From positions 434,001 to 498,000 of the forward strand of contig CAVXQE010000006.1 of the NCBI GenBank assembly GCA_963763755.1: a DNA stretch of 64,000 nucleotides. Reading direction: 5' to 3'. Shown here one piece after another: positions 44,731 through 53,081 of this stretch. Source of the DNA: Gaiellasilicea sp963763755. GTDB taxonomy: Bacteria; Actinomycetota; Thermoleophilia; Gaiellales; Gaiellaceae. The position numbers and the translations under genes were made by a program. Positions within the stretch are counted from its first letter, which is position 1. Every line of letters starts with the position of its first letter. The notes under the pieces were generated by a model. The model was not told the origin of the DNA, searched no databases, and saw only the letters and a list, made by a program, of their open reading frames with translations.

Positions 44731-45207
44731 ATGAGCGAGGCGAGCGACTTCGATTTCTGGCCGGGCGAGTGGAAGGTCGACAACCGCAGGCTGCGCCAGC
44801 GGCTCGCCGGGTCGGACGAGTGGGAGGAGTTCCAGGCGACGAGCGTCGCCCGGCATATCCTCGGCGGTTGTGGAAACGAGGACGAGTTCCGGACCGACCA
44901 CGACGGCGGCTTCGTCGGCATGTCGTTCCGGTTCTTCGATCCGTCGAGCCGGCAGTGGTCGATCTACTGGGCTGACAGCCGGCGCCCGGGAGTCCTCGAC
45001 CCGCCGCTCTTCGGCTCGTTCTCGGGTGACACCGGCGTCTTTCACGGGGACGACACGTTCGCAGGCGAGCCGGTCCGCGTCCGCTTCATCTGGTCCCGCG
45101 TGACAACTCCGACGCCGCGCTGGGAGCAGGCCTTTTCCGACGACGGCGGCGAGACCTGGGAGACGAACTGGGTGATGGACTTCACACGCGCGGGGGGAGA
45201 GGCATGA
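44731..45207 (+). CDS. uncharacterised conserved protein
   Basis: A 158-residue soluble beta-rich protein. It starts with FDFWPGEWKVDNRRLRQRL and has HILGGCGNEDEF, SFRFFDPSSRQWSIYWAD and FIWSRVTTPTPRWEQAFS, and ends TNWVMDFTR. This is a pattern I know from many uncharacterised actinobacterial and proteobacterial proteins with a lipocalin-like fold (DUF1579-like). No catalytic residues are evident. First gene of an operon opposite the WYL regulator; its stop overlaps the next start by 4 bases. Confidence 0.75.
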   Translation: MSEASDFDFWPGEWKVDNRRLRQRLAGSDEWEEFQATSVARHILGGCGNEDEFRTDHDGGFVGMSFRFFDPSSRQWSIYWADSRRPGVLDPPLFGSFSGDTGVFHGDDTFAGEPVRVRFIWSRVTTPTPRWEQAFSDDGGETWETNWVMDFTRAGGEA

Positions 45208-45713
45208 GCGCCGTCCTGAGCTCGGACGTGAGCCCGGTCCGGGCCGACTACCGGCACATCTCGAAGCTGATCCGGCCCGCGCCCGCGATCACACTCGGCG
45301 ACGCGGTGCTCAAGTGGTACGACATCGCGCCGGCGGGCGAGCCGGTGCCGTGCGAGGTGCAGGTGCTGGCGCGCGGAACTCTGCGCGCAGCCGCAGAGTC
45401 GGGATCGCTCGCTCTCTCGGACGAGCTCGGCTTCGTGATCCTGCACCGGTGCGGCGAGAGCTTCTACTTCCTCATCGTCTCGACCTGGCGCAACGACAAC
45501 GAGGTCTGGGAGACGGTGTGGGCGAAGAACGGCGAGAGAGAAGTTTCCTTCCGGCCCTGGACGCTCGAGGGGACACACCGCCCGACCTTCTGCGTGTGGG
45601 AGCTCGGCGCGGTCTGGCACGAACAGCAGGCGTGGAGCCGCTTCCTCCGCTCGCCGCGCCGAACCGCTGCGCGCGAGGCCTACCTGCACGACACGTTCGA
45701 GGGTGAGGTCTGA
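45204..45713 (+). CDS. uncharacterised protein
   Basis: 169 residues, no signal peptide or TM segment. Segments such as LKWYDIAPAGEPVPCEVQ, LGFVILHRCGESFYFLIVS and NEVWETVWAKNGEREVSF suggest a mostly beta protein. Three cysteines are present but not in a metal motif. The ATG overlaps the upstream stop by 4 bases. Function unknown. It is the second gene of the cluster with 44731 and 45710. Confidence 0.75.
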   Translation: MSAVLSSDVSPVRADYRHISKLIRPAPAITLGDAVLKWYDIAPAGEPVPCEVQVLARGTLRAAAESGSLALSDELGFVILHRCGESFYFLIVSTWRNDNEVWETVWAKNGEREVSFRPWTLEGTHRPTFCVWELGAVWHEQQAWSRFLRSPRRTAAREAYLHDTFEGEV

Positions 45714-46373
45714 GCCCGCTCCAGAACCGGGTCACGCCCCTCGGCGAGCTGATTGCGGATCCTGCCCGAGGCCTCGTGTACGGCAATCGCGGCTCGCTCC
45801 ACGACGCCGAGGGCAGCATTCGCCGTCGCTACGCGGTGAAGCGTTGGATCGCGTGCAGGCTCGAGTTCCGCGGCCGCCGGCGGAGCGCGCTCCTCCAGCC
45901 AGGCCGTTACACGGAGCTCTTCTTCCTCGACGAGGCGACCGCGCTGGCAGCGGGCCACCGTCCCTGTGCGGAGTGCCGGCGCGAGGACTACGACCGTCTG
46001 GTCGCGATCTGGCGTGATCTGCATCCCGGCCAGGTCGGAGCCGACGCGATCGACGTCCAACTCCACGCCGAGCGCCTTGATCCGGCTTCGAAGGAGAGAC
46101 GTCTTCACCGCGCGTCGATCGGAGAGCTGCCGGACGGCGCCTTCGTCCTGGAGGACGACGGGCCGTGGCTCGTGCTCGGCGCGGATCTCTGGAGGTGGAC
46201 GCCCTCGGGTTATTCCGAGCGCCGGCCCCGAAGAGCTCGCAGGCGAAGCGGTCGTGATCACGCCGCCGTCGCTTCTCGCGGTGCTGCGCTCCGGCTGGAA
46301 CCCGCTCGTGCCGCTGCTCCATCCGTCTGCAGCTCGCGGGTTCCCTCTTCGAGCTCCGAGGCCGCCCGGGTAG
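45710..46373 (+). CDS. uncharacterised zinc-ribbon-like protein, one extra base
   Basis: About 220 residues. The natural N-terminus SPLQNRVTPLGELIADPARG is in frame from CTG 45710, which overlaps the upstream stop. CTG may be the start, or an upstream codon may be lost; GTG 45776 would truncate the protein. One base near 46222 (cgc-c-ggc) must be removed to join PSGYSER to GPEELAGEAVVITPPS, after which the frame ends at 46373. The middle has ATALAAGHRPCAECRREDY, a short Cys-x-x-Cys motif after a His, as in nucleic-acid-binding or HNH-like proteins. Function unknown. Confidence 0.65.
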
Positions 46374-46383
46374 CGTCTTCCTG

Positions 46384-46999
46384 GTGAGCGTCGAGGAGCC
46401 CGTCAGGATCGCGGCTTTGCCGATGCCGCTGCGGTGGCTGCGGAAGCCGAACAGCTGGAGCGTTCCCGACGGAGACTCGCTCCTGGTTGCCGCCGGCCCT
46501 CGGACCGACTGGTTCGTCGATCCCCAGCGCTCGGCGGAGGCGAAGCTGAACGCGCCGGCGCTCCTCGGCGACTCGAGCGGAGACTTTCTCCTGAGCGCGC
46601 GGGTCACCGTCGACTTCGCCGGGACCTACGACGCGGGCGTGCTCGTCGTGTACGAGAGCGACGACGTCTGGGCGAAGCTCTGCTTCGAGTACTCACCGCA
46701 ACGCGAGCCGATGGTGGTCTCGGTCGTGACGAGGGGTGTGTCGGACGACTGCAACTCCTTCGTGGTCGACGATCGCGTCGGTCTGGCTTCGGATCGCACG
46801 GGTCGGCTCGGCGTTCGCCTTCCACGCCTCGACCGATGGCAGCAACTGGAGCTTCATCCGGCACTTCGCGCTCGAGACCGGCGAGGAGACGTCGATCGGC
46901 TTCGCGGCGCAGTCTCCGACGGGAGAAGGATGTGCCGTCACGTTCGAGCAGATCGCGTACGAGGCGGCACGGCTCGGCGACCTGCGGAGTGGCGAGTGA
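46384..46999 (+). CDS. DUF1349-like beta-sandwich protein, one extra base
   Basis: About 204 residues, start GTG 46384. The first part has GDSLLVAAGPRTDWFVDP, FLLSARVTVDFAGTYDAGVL and KLCFEYSPQREPMVVSVVT. After removing one G near 46780 (gtc-g-gtc) it continues VWLRIARVGSAFAFHAS and WSFIRHFALE. This is the concanavalin-like jelly roll of DUF1349, found alone or on glycan-active enzymes. It follows the 45710 gene by 10 bases in the same operon. No catalytic pair is evident. Confidence 0.72.
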
Positions 47000-47122
47000 G
47001 ACAGATGATCGGCGCCGCACTAGGACGTTCGCAACTGCGATGAGAAGCGGTGCGCGTCGGAGTCTTACTCTCAGACAACCGAGGGAGGAGGCACCGATGT
47101 CAAAGCTCATCGCGGACGGCCG

Positions 47123-47557
47123 ATGATTCCGCCTCACCCAGCGCGGCACCTGCTGCGCGCGAAAGACCTCGTCGACGCGCGCTACCGCGAGCCGCTCGAC
47201 GTGGCGCAGATCGCGCGCACGGCGCGTCTCTCGCAGGCGCACTTCAGCCGCGAGTTTCGGCGCGCCTTCGGTGAAACGCCACATCAGTACCTCCTGACCC
47301 GCCGGCTGGAGCGCGCGGCGGCGCTGCTGCGAAACACCGACCGGTCGGTGGCGGACATCTGCTTCACCGTCGGGCTGCGAAGCGTCGGCTCCTTCACGAC
47401 GAGCTTCGGCCGGATCTACGGGCTGTCCCCGACGGCGTACCGGGCGAGCTATCCGGCGGCCGCCACTCGTGCCCCGATCCCGACCTGCGTCCTGCGCGCC
47501 TGGGCGCGCCCGCAGTCCAGCAGGTTTCGAGAAGACAGCGGCGAGCAGCCTGGCTAG
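47123..47557 (+). CDS. AraC-family transcriptional regulator (DNA-binding domain only)
   Basis: 144 residues from ATG 47123. Two helix-turn-helix motifs: DVAQIARTARLSQAHFSREF and SVADICFTVGLRSVGSFTTSF, ending GLSPTAYRASY, the standard AraC C-terminal domain. No sensor domain is attached; the C-terminal 35 residues are unlike others. It lies 35 bases upstream of a glyoxalase-family gene. AraC/VOC gene pairs are common and suggest it controls that gene. Confidence 0.88.
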   Translation: MIPPHPARHLLRAKDLVDARYREPLDVAQIARTARLSQAHFSREFRRAFGETPHQYLLTRRLERAAALLRNTDRSVADICFTVGLRSVGSFTTSFGRIYGLSPTAYRASYPAAATRAPIPTCVLRAWARPQSSRFREDSGEQPG

Positions 47558-47592
47558 CTTGATTTCAATCGACTAAGCACAGGAGGAAAGAC

Positions 47593-48009
47593 ATGCTCAA
47601 GAGCCTTACCAACGTCAGTGTTTGGGTCCACGATCAGGACGAAGCGCTCGCCTTCTACACCGAGAAACTCGGATTCGAGCTGCGCCAGGATGTGACCGTC
47701 CCCGAGATGGGCAACTTCCGTTGGCTCACGGTCGGCCTGCCCGGCCAGGACGTCGGGCTCGCGCTGTTGACCATCCCCGGCCCGCCCGTGTTCGACGCCG
47801 ACACGCAGGCGAAGGTGCAGGAGATCCTGGCCAAGGGAGCAGCCGGAGGCCTCTTCTTCTCCACCGACGACGTGAAGGGGAGCTACGAGGACCTCAAGGG
47901 GCGCGGCGTCGAGTTCCAGGGAGAGCCGGAGCAGCAGCCGTACGGCATCGACGTCGGCTTCCGCGATCCGTCGGGCAACCAGATGCGGTTGGCGCAGCTC
48001 AGCGACTAA
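47593..48009 (+). CDS. VOC-superfamily (glyoxalase/bleomycin-resistance-like) protein
   Basis: 138 residues with two beta-alpha-beta-beta-beta modules (VSVWVHDQDEALAFYTEKLGF and GGLFFSTDDVKGSYEDLKGRG), ending VGFRDPSGNQMRLAQL. The metal-ligand positions are His in VWVHDQD and Gln in the C-terminal SGNQMRL. Members include glyoxalase I, dioxygenases and resistance proteins; the substrate is open. A strong aggagg site precedes the ATG. Paired with the AraC gene. Confidence 0.88.
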   Translation: MLKSLTNVSVWVHDQDEALAFYTEKLGFELRQDVTVPEMGNFRWLTVGLPGQDVGLALLTIPGPPVFDADTQAKVQEILAKGAAGGLFFSTDDVKGSYEDLKGRGVEFQGEPEQQPYGIDVGFRDPSGNQMRLAQLSD

Positions 48010-48934
48010 GCCGCACCCGGGCGTAGGCGGCAGGAAACCCCTGCCGCCAGCTCGGGTACCGGAGGGTCCAGCCGAGGTCACGCTTCGCCTTCGCGTTCGA
48101 CGCGCCGCGGATCTCGGTCATCAGCGCGACCCCGGCCTCGCCCGCCAGCAGTCGGGCGAGCCAGCGCGGGACGTGGCGCGGCGGCTTGGCGCCGATGCTC
48201 TCGGCCAGCGCGGGCAGCCACTCGTTGACCGGCGCAGGGTCGTCGTCGACGACGTTGTAGATCCCGGGCGCGCCTTCCTCGAGCGCAAGGACGGTCGCGG
48301 CGGCGGCGTCGTCGAGGTGGACGAACGACCAGACCCCGCCACCGTCGCCGACGATCGGGAACCGCCGCTTGCGCACGAGCTCGAGCTGCGCGTCTTCGGG
48401 CGAGCCGTAGAAGCCGCCGTAGCGGAGCGCGATCCCGCCTGCACCGACGACTGCCTGCTCCTGATGCTGAATCGCGTCGAGGGTCTCGCGCATCGTTGGA
48501 ACCGGCGTCGGGTCGAGCGGATCTTCCTCGGTCTTGACAGGCCCGCCCTCGCGGGCGTACGGCCAGCTGGTGAAGCTCTGTGCCACGAAGCGGCGGACAT
48601 CGACGTCGCGCGCGGCTGCGAGCAGCGCGTCGGTGCCTTCGGTGCGGAGGCGGTTGGTCTGCGCAAACGCCTTGTCGGGGTTCTTGAGGTCGGTCAGGCC
48701 ACTGAGCGCGGTCGCCTGGTGGACGATCGCTTCGGGTCGGACGGCCGTCACGGCCTCGCGCACGGCGCCCGGGTCGAGCAGGTCGAGCACGATCGGCTCG
48801 GCGCCCAGGGCAGCCAGGCGGTCGGACTTCGCCGGCGAGCGGGAGCTGCCGACGACGTCGTGGCCGCGCTCGACGAGCTGCGGGACGAGGCGTGACCCGA
48901 TCGCCCCGCTCGCTCCAGCAACGAACACTCGCAT
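47999..48934 (-). CDS. NAD(P)-dependent epimerase/dehydratase family protein
   Basis: 311 residues. Rossmann fold with VFVAGASGAIGSRLVPQL and an extended SDR layout; Asp/Arg selectivity residues in GSSRSPAKSDR suggest NADP. The usual YxxxK active site is replaced: the corresponding segment is RETLDAIQHQEQAV without the Tyr. A non-enzymatic or atypical reductase, as in NmrA-like proteins, is therefore possible. The C-terminal part (ASNAKAKRDLGWTLRYPSW) is typical. It faces the SigJ-like gene across 92 bases and ends convergently into the VOC gene with an 11-base overlap. Confidence 0.83.
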   Translation of the reverse strand: MRVFVAGASGAIGSRLVPQLVERGHDVVGSSRSPAKSDRLAALGAEPIVLDLLDPGAVREAVTAVRPEAIVHQATALSGLTDLKNPDKAFAQTNRLRTEGTDALLAAARDVDVRRFVAQSFTSWPYAREGGPVKTEEDPLDPTPVPTMRETLDAIQHQEQAVVGAGGIALRYGGFYGSPEDAQLELVRKRRFPIVGDGGGVWSFVHLDDAAAATVLALEEGAPGIYNVVDDDPAPVNEWLPALAESIGAKPPRHVPRWLARLLAGEAGVALMTEIRGASNAKAKRDLGWTLRYPSWRQGFPAAYARVRLSR

Positions 48935-49026
48935 CGTTCTCTCCTTTCGGTCTGTCAGAGAGGAGACGAGGTGGCGCACCCTCCTGTGACGCGTCACACG
49001 GACAGCTGCTATTCCGTCTTCACGGC

Positions 49027-49880
49027 ATGGAGACATACGAGGAATTGCGGCCATACCTGTTCGCGATCGCCTACCGGATGCTCGGGTCGGTCGCCGAGGC
49101 GGAGGACGTCGTCCAGGAGGCGTTTCTTCGCTACCACGAGGCGGGGGTCGAGGCGGATTCGCCGAAGGCCTACCTGGCCACGATCACGACGCGCCTGGCA
49201 ATCGATCAGCTTCGCTCGGCGCGTGCGCGGCGCGAGGTCTACCCGGGCGAGTGGCTCCCCGAGCCGCTTGTCGATGACGAGGCGGTGCGGCACGCCGAGA
49301 CGGCCGACTCGCTCTCGCTCGCGTTTCTCCACCTGCTCGAGAAGCTCTCCCCGGTCGAGCGCGCCGTCTTCCTGCTCCGGGAGGTCTTCGACTACCCCTA
49401 CGAGGAGGTGGCGCGGATCGTCGACAAGACTCCCGACAACTGCCGCCAGATCCTCGCCCGCGCGCACCGGCATATCGACGCGGGGAGGCGTCGCTTCGAT
49501 GTCTCGCGCGAGGAGCGCGAGGAGGTCGCCCGTCGCTTCCTGGCAGCCTGGGAGCAGGGCGACACGGAGGGCCTCGTCGAGTTGCTGGCGCCCGATGCGA
49601 CCGTCTACGGCGACGGTGGCGGCAAGGCGCCGGCCGTGCCGGTACCGCTCGTCGGCGCAGAACGCGTGGCGAAGGCGCTGATCGGCTGGGGACGCCAGGC
49701 ACGCGAGCGCGGCTTCACGCACCGCGCGGCGCTCGTCAACGGCGAGCCGGGCCTCGTCCTCGCCGGGCCGGAGGGCGCGGTCTGGGTGGCCGCCTTCGAG
49801 ATCGCCGACGGGCTCGTCGTCGCGGTTCGATCGATCCTGAACCCCGACAAGCTGGCCACGTCGGTGCGGGATCGAGTTAG
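49027..49880 (+). CDS. SigJ-type ECF sigma factor with NTF2-like C-terminal domain, one missing base at the end
   Basis: About 284 residues. Sigma region 2: LRPYLFAIAYRMLGSVAEAED and VVQEAFLRYHE; region 4: VFDYPYEEVARIVDKTPDNC. The C-terminal SnoaL/NTF2-like domain (about 175-284) has FLAAWEQGDTEGLVELLAPD and ADGLVVAVRSILNPDKLA. The family usually ends N-P-x-K-L-x-H-x-G; restoring one C near 49856 gives NPDKLAHVGAGSS and TAG at 49878. In SigJ proteins the C-terminal domain regulates the sigma core. The divergent epimerase is a plausible target. Confidence 0.87.
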
Positions 49881-50344
49881 GTCGGCTTCGCAGTCATCGC
49901 CCAGACGGCGACGATGTAGGCGGCGAGAAGCAAGATGCAGATCACCCCGACGGCCCGGCCGAAGCCGACACCGCCGGATTCGCTCCGCAGCTTCCGGAGG
50001 CCGAACGCGGCGAGGATGAGCGAGATGAGAACCAGCAGCGCGCCGGCATCCGCCGTGATGTAGCCGACGCCCAGCCAGGTCGGGTCGAAGTCGTCCGGGA
50101 AGTTCTCCTTCGACTCGGTCCACTGGGCGCCGATCCGCATCAGGATGTACGCGGGCAGGACGCCCATCAGCAGCGTGCGCAGGCTGAAGCGCGTCAGGCC
50201 GACGGCGTCGTCGGGCCGGCGCCAGGCGAGGACGGTCGCCAGGGCGACGGCGAACAGCGTTCCGACGAGGAGCATCGCCCCGAACACGTGCAGGAAGAGC
50301 GGGAAGTTGACCTCGTCCGGGCGAATTGAGGCGAGCATGCTCAC
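49877..50344 (-). CDS. four-TM membrane protein (DUF2269-like)
   Basis: 155 residues with four hydrophobic helices: FPLFLHVFGAMLLVGTLFAV, LLMGVLPAYILMRIGAQW, ADAGALLVLISLILAAFG and AVGVICILLLAAYIVAVWA. A His in the first helix within LHVFGAMLLVG recalls DUF2269 proteins. Its ATG overlaps the stop of the upstream, similar gene by 4 bases, so the two are co-translated and perhaps form a complex. Function unknown. Confidence 0.72.
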   Translation of the reverse strand: MSMLASIRPDEVNFPLFLHVFGAMLLVGTLFAVALATVLAWRRPDDAVGLTRFSLRTLLMGVLPAYILMRIGAQWTESKENFPDDFDPTWLGVGYITADAGALLVLISLILAAFGLRKLRSESGGVGFGRAVGVICILLLAAYIVAVWAMTAKPT

Positions 50345-50758
50345 GCTCCCGGCTTCCAGATCATGAGCAGCAGGATGACGAAGAGCCCGATGCTGTTGAT
50401 CGCCTGGTAGCGGATGCCCGCCTGCCGGCCGCTCGGACCGCTCGCGAACGCCTTACCGGCTTGGCCTCCGGCCGAGCCGGCGATCGCCCAGATGATGATC
50501 GAGATGAGAATCCAGGGATCCCAGAGCTCGTAGCCGTCGACATCGATGGCGAGCCAGATGCCGAAGATGATCGCGCCCATCATCCCGATCCCGACGACGA
50601 TGCCTGCAGTTTGTCCGAAGCGCATCGCCGAGTCCGGGGACAGCTGTCGGCGTGGCACCTCTCGAGCTGAGCACGAGCGCCCAGAGCGCCGTCAGCGCTC
50701 CGACCGCCAGGAACGCGCTGAGCACGTGCAGGAAGAGCAGCCAGTCGTAGAGGTCCAC
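50341..50758 (-). CDS. four-TM membrane protein, partner of the 50344 gene, one extra base
   Basis: About 138 residues. GTG 50758 begins VDLYDWLLFLHVLSAFLAVG, with the same LHVL-S-A-F-x-x-V-G pattern as the neighbour. One base near 50658 (aga-g-gtg) breaks the frame; removal joins WALVLSSR to VPRRQLSPDSAMRFG and continues with three helices (TAGIVVGIGMMGAIIFGIWL, ILISIIIWAIAGSAGG, SIGLFVILLLMIWK). Stop and start overlap with the next gene. Function unknown. Confidence 0.65.
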
Positions 50759-50836
50759 GGGTTGCGATCCTAACGCCCTCAGACCGGATGGCAAATGGGG
50801 AAACGACTGAACCGTGTCGACTCCTGTAACCATCGT

Positions 50837-51493
50837 CTAAGGCCGGATCAGGCCGCTCTCGTAGCCGAAGATCACGGCTTGCACGCGGTCGCGGAGCCGG
50901 AGCTTCCGGAGGATGTGCCTGACGTGCGTCTTGACCGTCGACTCCTCGATCACGAGTGTCGCGGCGATCTCACCGTTCGAGAGCCCACGGGCGATCAACT
51001 CGAGAACGTCGCGCTCGCGTGCGGTGAGCTCGTCCAGCCTCGCCTCGGCAGCGGCATCCGGCGCGGGCTGTCCCGCGACCCTCTGAATGACGGTGCGGGT
51101 GACCGAGGGTGAGAGGAGCGAGTCCCCCGCCGCCACCGTGTGGATGGCCGCGATCAGCTCCTCCGGTCTCGTGCGCTTCAGCAGGAAGCCCGAGGCGCCG
51201 GCGCTGAGAGCGCCGAAGATGTAGTCGTCCTGCTCGAAGGTCGTGAGGACGACGACCCTGACGTCAGGGGAGATCGCGAGCAGCTCACGCGTGGCGGCAA
51301 TCCCGTCGAGGCCCGGCATCCGCACGTCCATCAGCACCACATCCGGCCGGAGCTCGATCGCCCGATCGACGGCTGCACGTCCGTCGGGAGCCTCGCCGAC
51401 CACGTCGATCGACTCGTCGCTCGAGAGCACGGCCGTGAGGCCGGCGCGCATCAGGTCGTCGTCGTCGACCAGGAGGACGCGAACCAGTGTCAC
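50837..51493 (-). CDS. NarL/LuxR-family response regulator
   Basis: 218 residues. Receiver: VLLVDDDDLMRAGL, phospho-acceptor Asp in VVLMDVRMPGLDGI, VVLTTFEQDDYI and Lys in GFLLKRTRPEEL. The C-terminal LuxR helix-turn-helix is LTARERDVLELIARGLSNGE followed by ESTVKTHVRHILRKLRLRDR. It starts inside the end of the kinase gene (4-base overlap). The divergent SHOCT gene beyond the kinase is a possible target. Confidence 0.93.
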   Translation of the reverse strand: MTLVRVLLVDDDDLMRAGLTAVLSSDESIDVVGEAPDGRAAVDRAIELRPDVVLMDVRMPGLDGIAATRELLAISPDVRVVVLTTFEQDDYIFGALSAGASGFLLKRTRPEELIAAIHTVAAGDSLLSPSVTRTVIQRVAGQPAPDAAAEARLDELTARERDVLELIARGLSNGEIAATLVIEESTVKTHVRHILRKLRLRDRVQAVIFGYESGLIRP

Positions 51494-52650
51494 GACCGCC
51501 GCCGTTCGCCGCCGTCATACGGCAGGCGCGCCCGAATGCGAAAGAGACCGTCTTCGGCGTTTGCCTCGAAGCTGCCGCCGAGCAGCTCCGTGCGCTCGCG
51601 CATGCCGACGAGGCCGTGCCCGTCGGCCTGACGTTCGTTGCCAGGGTTCGGGTTGGTGACCGTGAGCTCCAGCGCATGCTCGGCGAACGCCACCTCGACG
51701 TCTGCGCTGCCGCTTCCGTGGCGGGCTGCGTTCGTCAGCGCCTCCTGGAGGATTCGGTAGGCCGTCCGGTCGACGGCGGGTGTGAGGTGCCGGCGATTGC
51801 CGTCGAACTGGACGACGACGGCGAGCCCGGAGGTGCGGTGGCGCTCGGTGAGGGTCTCGAGCGCGGCGAGACCCGGAGGCGGCTCGATCGCACTCCCGTT
51901 CGCGGAGCCGTCTTCGCGGAGAACTCGGACGAGCTGGTCGATCTCGCCCAGCGTCTCGCGTGCGACCTCCTCGATCGTCTCGAGCGCGGCCCTCGCTCGC
52001 GGTGGATCCTGCTCCTGCAGCAGCCGCGCCGCCCCGGCCTGGACGAGGATCACGTTGATCGCGTGGCCGGCGGAGTCGTGGAGGTCGCGGGCGATGCGTG
52101 TGCGTTCCTCGGCAGTCGCGAGGCGGCGCTCGCGCTCGGTCTCTCGCTCGGCCCGCAGGGCACGCTCCTCCAGCTCGGCCACGCGTACGCGGCGCTGACG
52201 GACGCGGTCGCCGAGCACCCAGGCGCCGCCCCAGACCACGGTCCCGAAGAGGAGCGGTACGACGGGAAGTTCGTCTCCACCGATGCCGGCTGCGGCGACG
52301 TGGATGGCAAACACGCCGATGACAGTGGCGGCGGTCAGCCGCAGTCCGGCTCGCGTCGCGGGAGGGTTGAGGGCAAGGAAGAAGAGGGCGACCGTCGGGC
52401 CGAGCGGCGGACCGAGCGCGTATCCGAGCGCGTTCAAGACGGCGCTGGCGGCGGCGGTGAACGCGAACACGGCGAGGGGCGCCCGGCGTCTGGCGACGAG
52501 CGGGAGGGAGGCGAGCGCGGCCAGGACGACGCCGAGCGGATCGAGGTCGCGTGTGTCCTCCGCGGAACCACCCGCCGCGAGCAGCGCGAGCGTGAGAACG
52601 AACACGGCTGCGGCGATGCCCGCGTCGAAGAGAAGCTCTCTGCGGTTCAC
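51490..52650 (-). CDS. NarX-type sensor histidine kinase
   Basis: 386 residues, start GTG 52650. The N-terminal half holds about five or six TM helices (AGIAAAVFVLTLALLAAG and VFAIHVAAAGI, among others) without a large outside domain. The dimerisation and phospho-acceptor region is RTRIARDLHDSAGHAINVIL (HisKA_3), followed by an ATPase domain with LQEALTNAARHGSGSADVEV and GHGLVGMRERTELLGG. Kinases of this layout often sense the membrane itself. It partners with the NarL-type regulator. Confidence 0.92.
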   Translation of the reverse strand: MNRRELLFDAGIAAAVFVLTLALLAAGGSAEDTRDLDPLGVVLAALASLPLVARRRAPLAVFAFTAAASAVLNALGYALGPPLGPTVALFFLALNPPATRAGLRLTAATVIGVFAIHVAAAGIGGDELPVVPLLFGTVVWGGAWVLGDRVRQRRVRVAELEERALRAERETERERRLATAEERTRIARDLHDSAGHAINVILVQAGAARLLQEQDPPRARAALETIEEVARETLGEIDQLVRVLREDGSANGSAIEPPPGLAALETLTERHRTSGLAVVVQFDGNRRHLTPAVDRTAYRILQEALTNAARHGSGSADVEVAFAEHALELTVTNPNPGNERQADGHGLVGMRERTELLGGSFEANAEDGLFRIRARLPYDGGERRRS

Positions 52651-52826
52651 GTCCCGAGGGTAACGGCCCGCACCGAGCCGCGAGTCTCCCCTCAGGAGGA
52701 TCCCGCTCCGCCCGTGGGAGGACGCGGAAATCCTCCGCCGACCGCGCTGAGGTTCAGCCCGCGGGGTGTCGTCGCGGGACGGAGGCACTCGTACCGTCGT
52801 CCGAGACAAAGAGAGGAGATGAATCG

Positions 52827-53075
52827 ATGAACAACACACTGATGACGCTGCTCGCGAGCCAGGACGACTGGGATCACCACCACTGGTGGCCGCTGTGGCC
52901 GCTGCTCTGGCTCGTCGTGATCGTGACGATCGTGTGGCTCTTCAAGCGCAGGCGCTGGGGCGGGCCACCCGCGCAGACCGGCGCCGAGCGCGCGAGGGAC
53001 ATCCTCGCGGAGCGCTACGCCCGCGGCGAGATCACGGGCGAGGAGTACCGCGAAAGGCTCGAAGGACTTCGGTAA
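52827..53075 (+). CDS. short membrane protein with SHOCT domain
   Basis: 82 residues. A His/Trp-rich N-terminus (DDWDHHHWWPLWPLL) leads into one TM helix (LLWLVVIVTIVWLF). A C-terminal SHOCT motif follows (ARDILAERYARGEITGEEY), which is found at the ends of many bacterial membrane proteins and thought to mediate oligomerisation. The ATG follows gagaggag. It is divergent from the sensor kinase gene with 176 bases between, a typical place for a target of such a system. Confidence 0.85.
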   Translation: MNNTLMTLLASQDDWDHHHWWPLWPLLWLVVIVTIVWLFKRRRWGGPPAQTGAERARDILAERYARGEITGEEYRERLEGLR

Positions 53076-53081
53076 CGCGGG

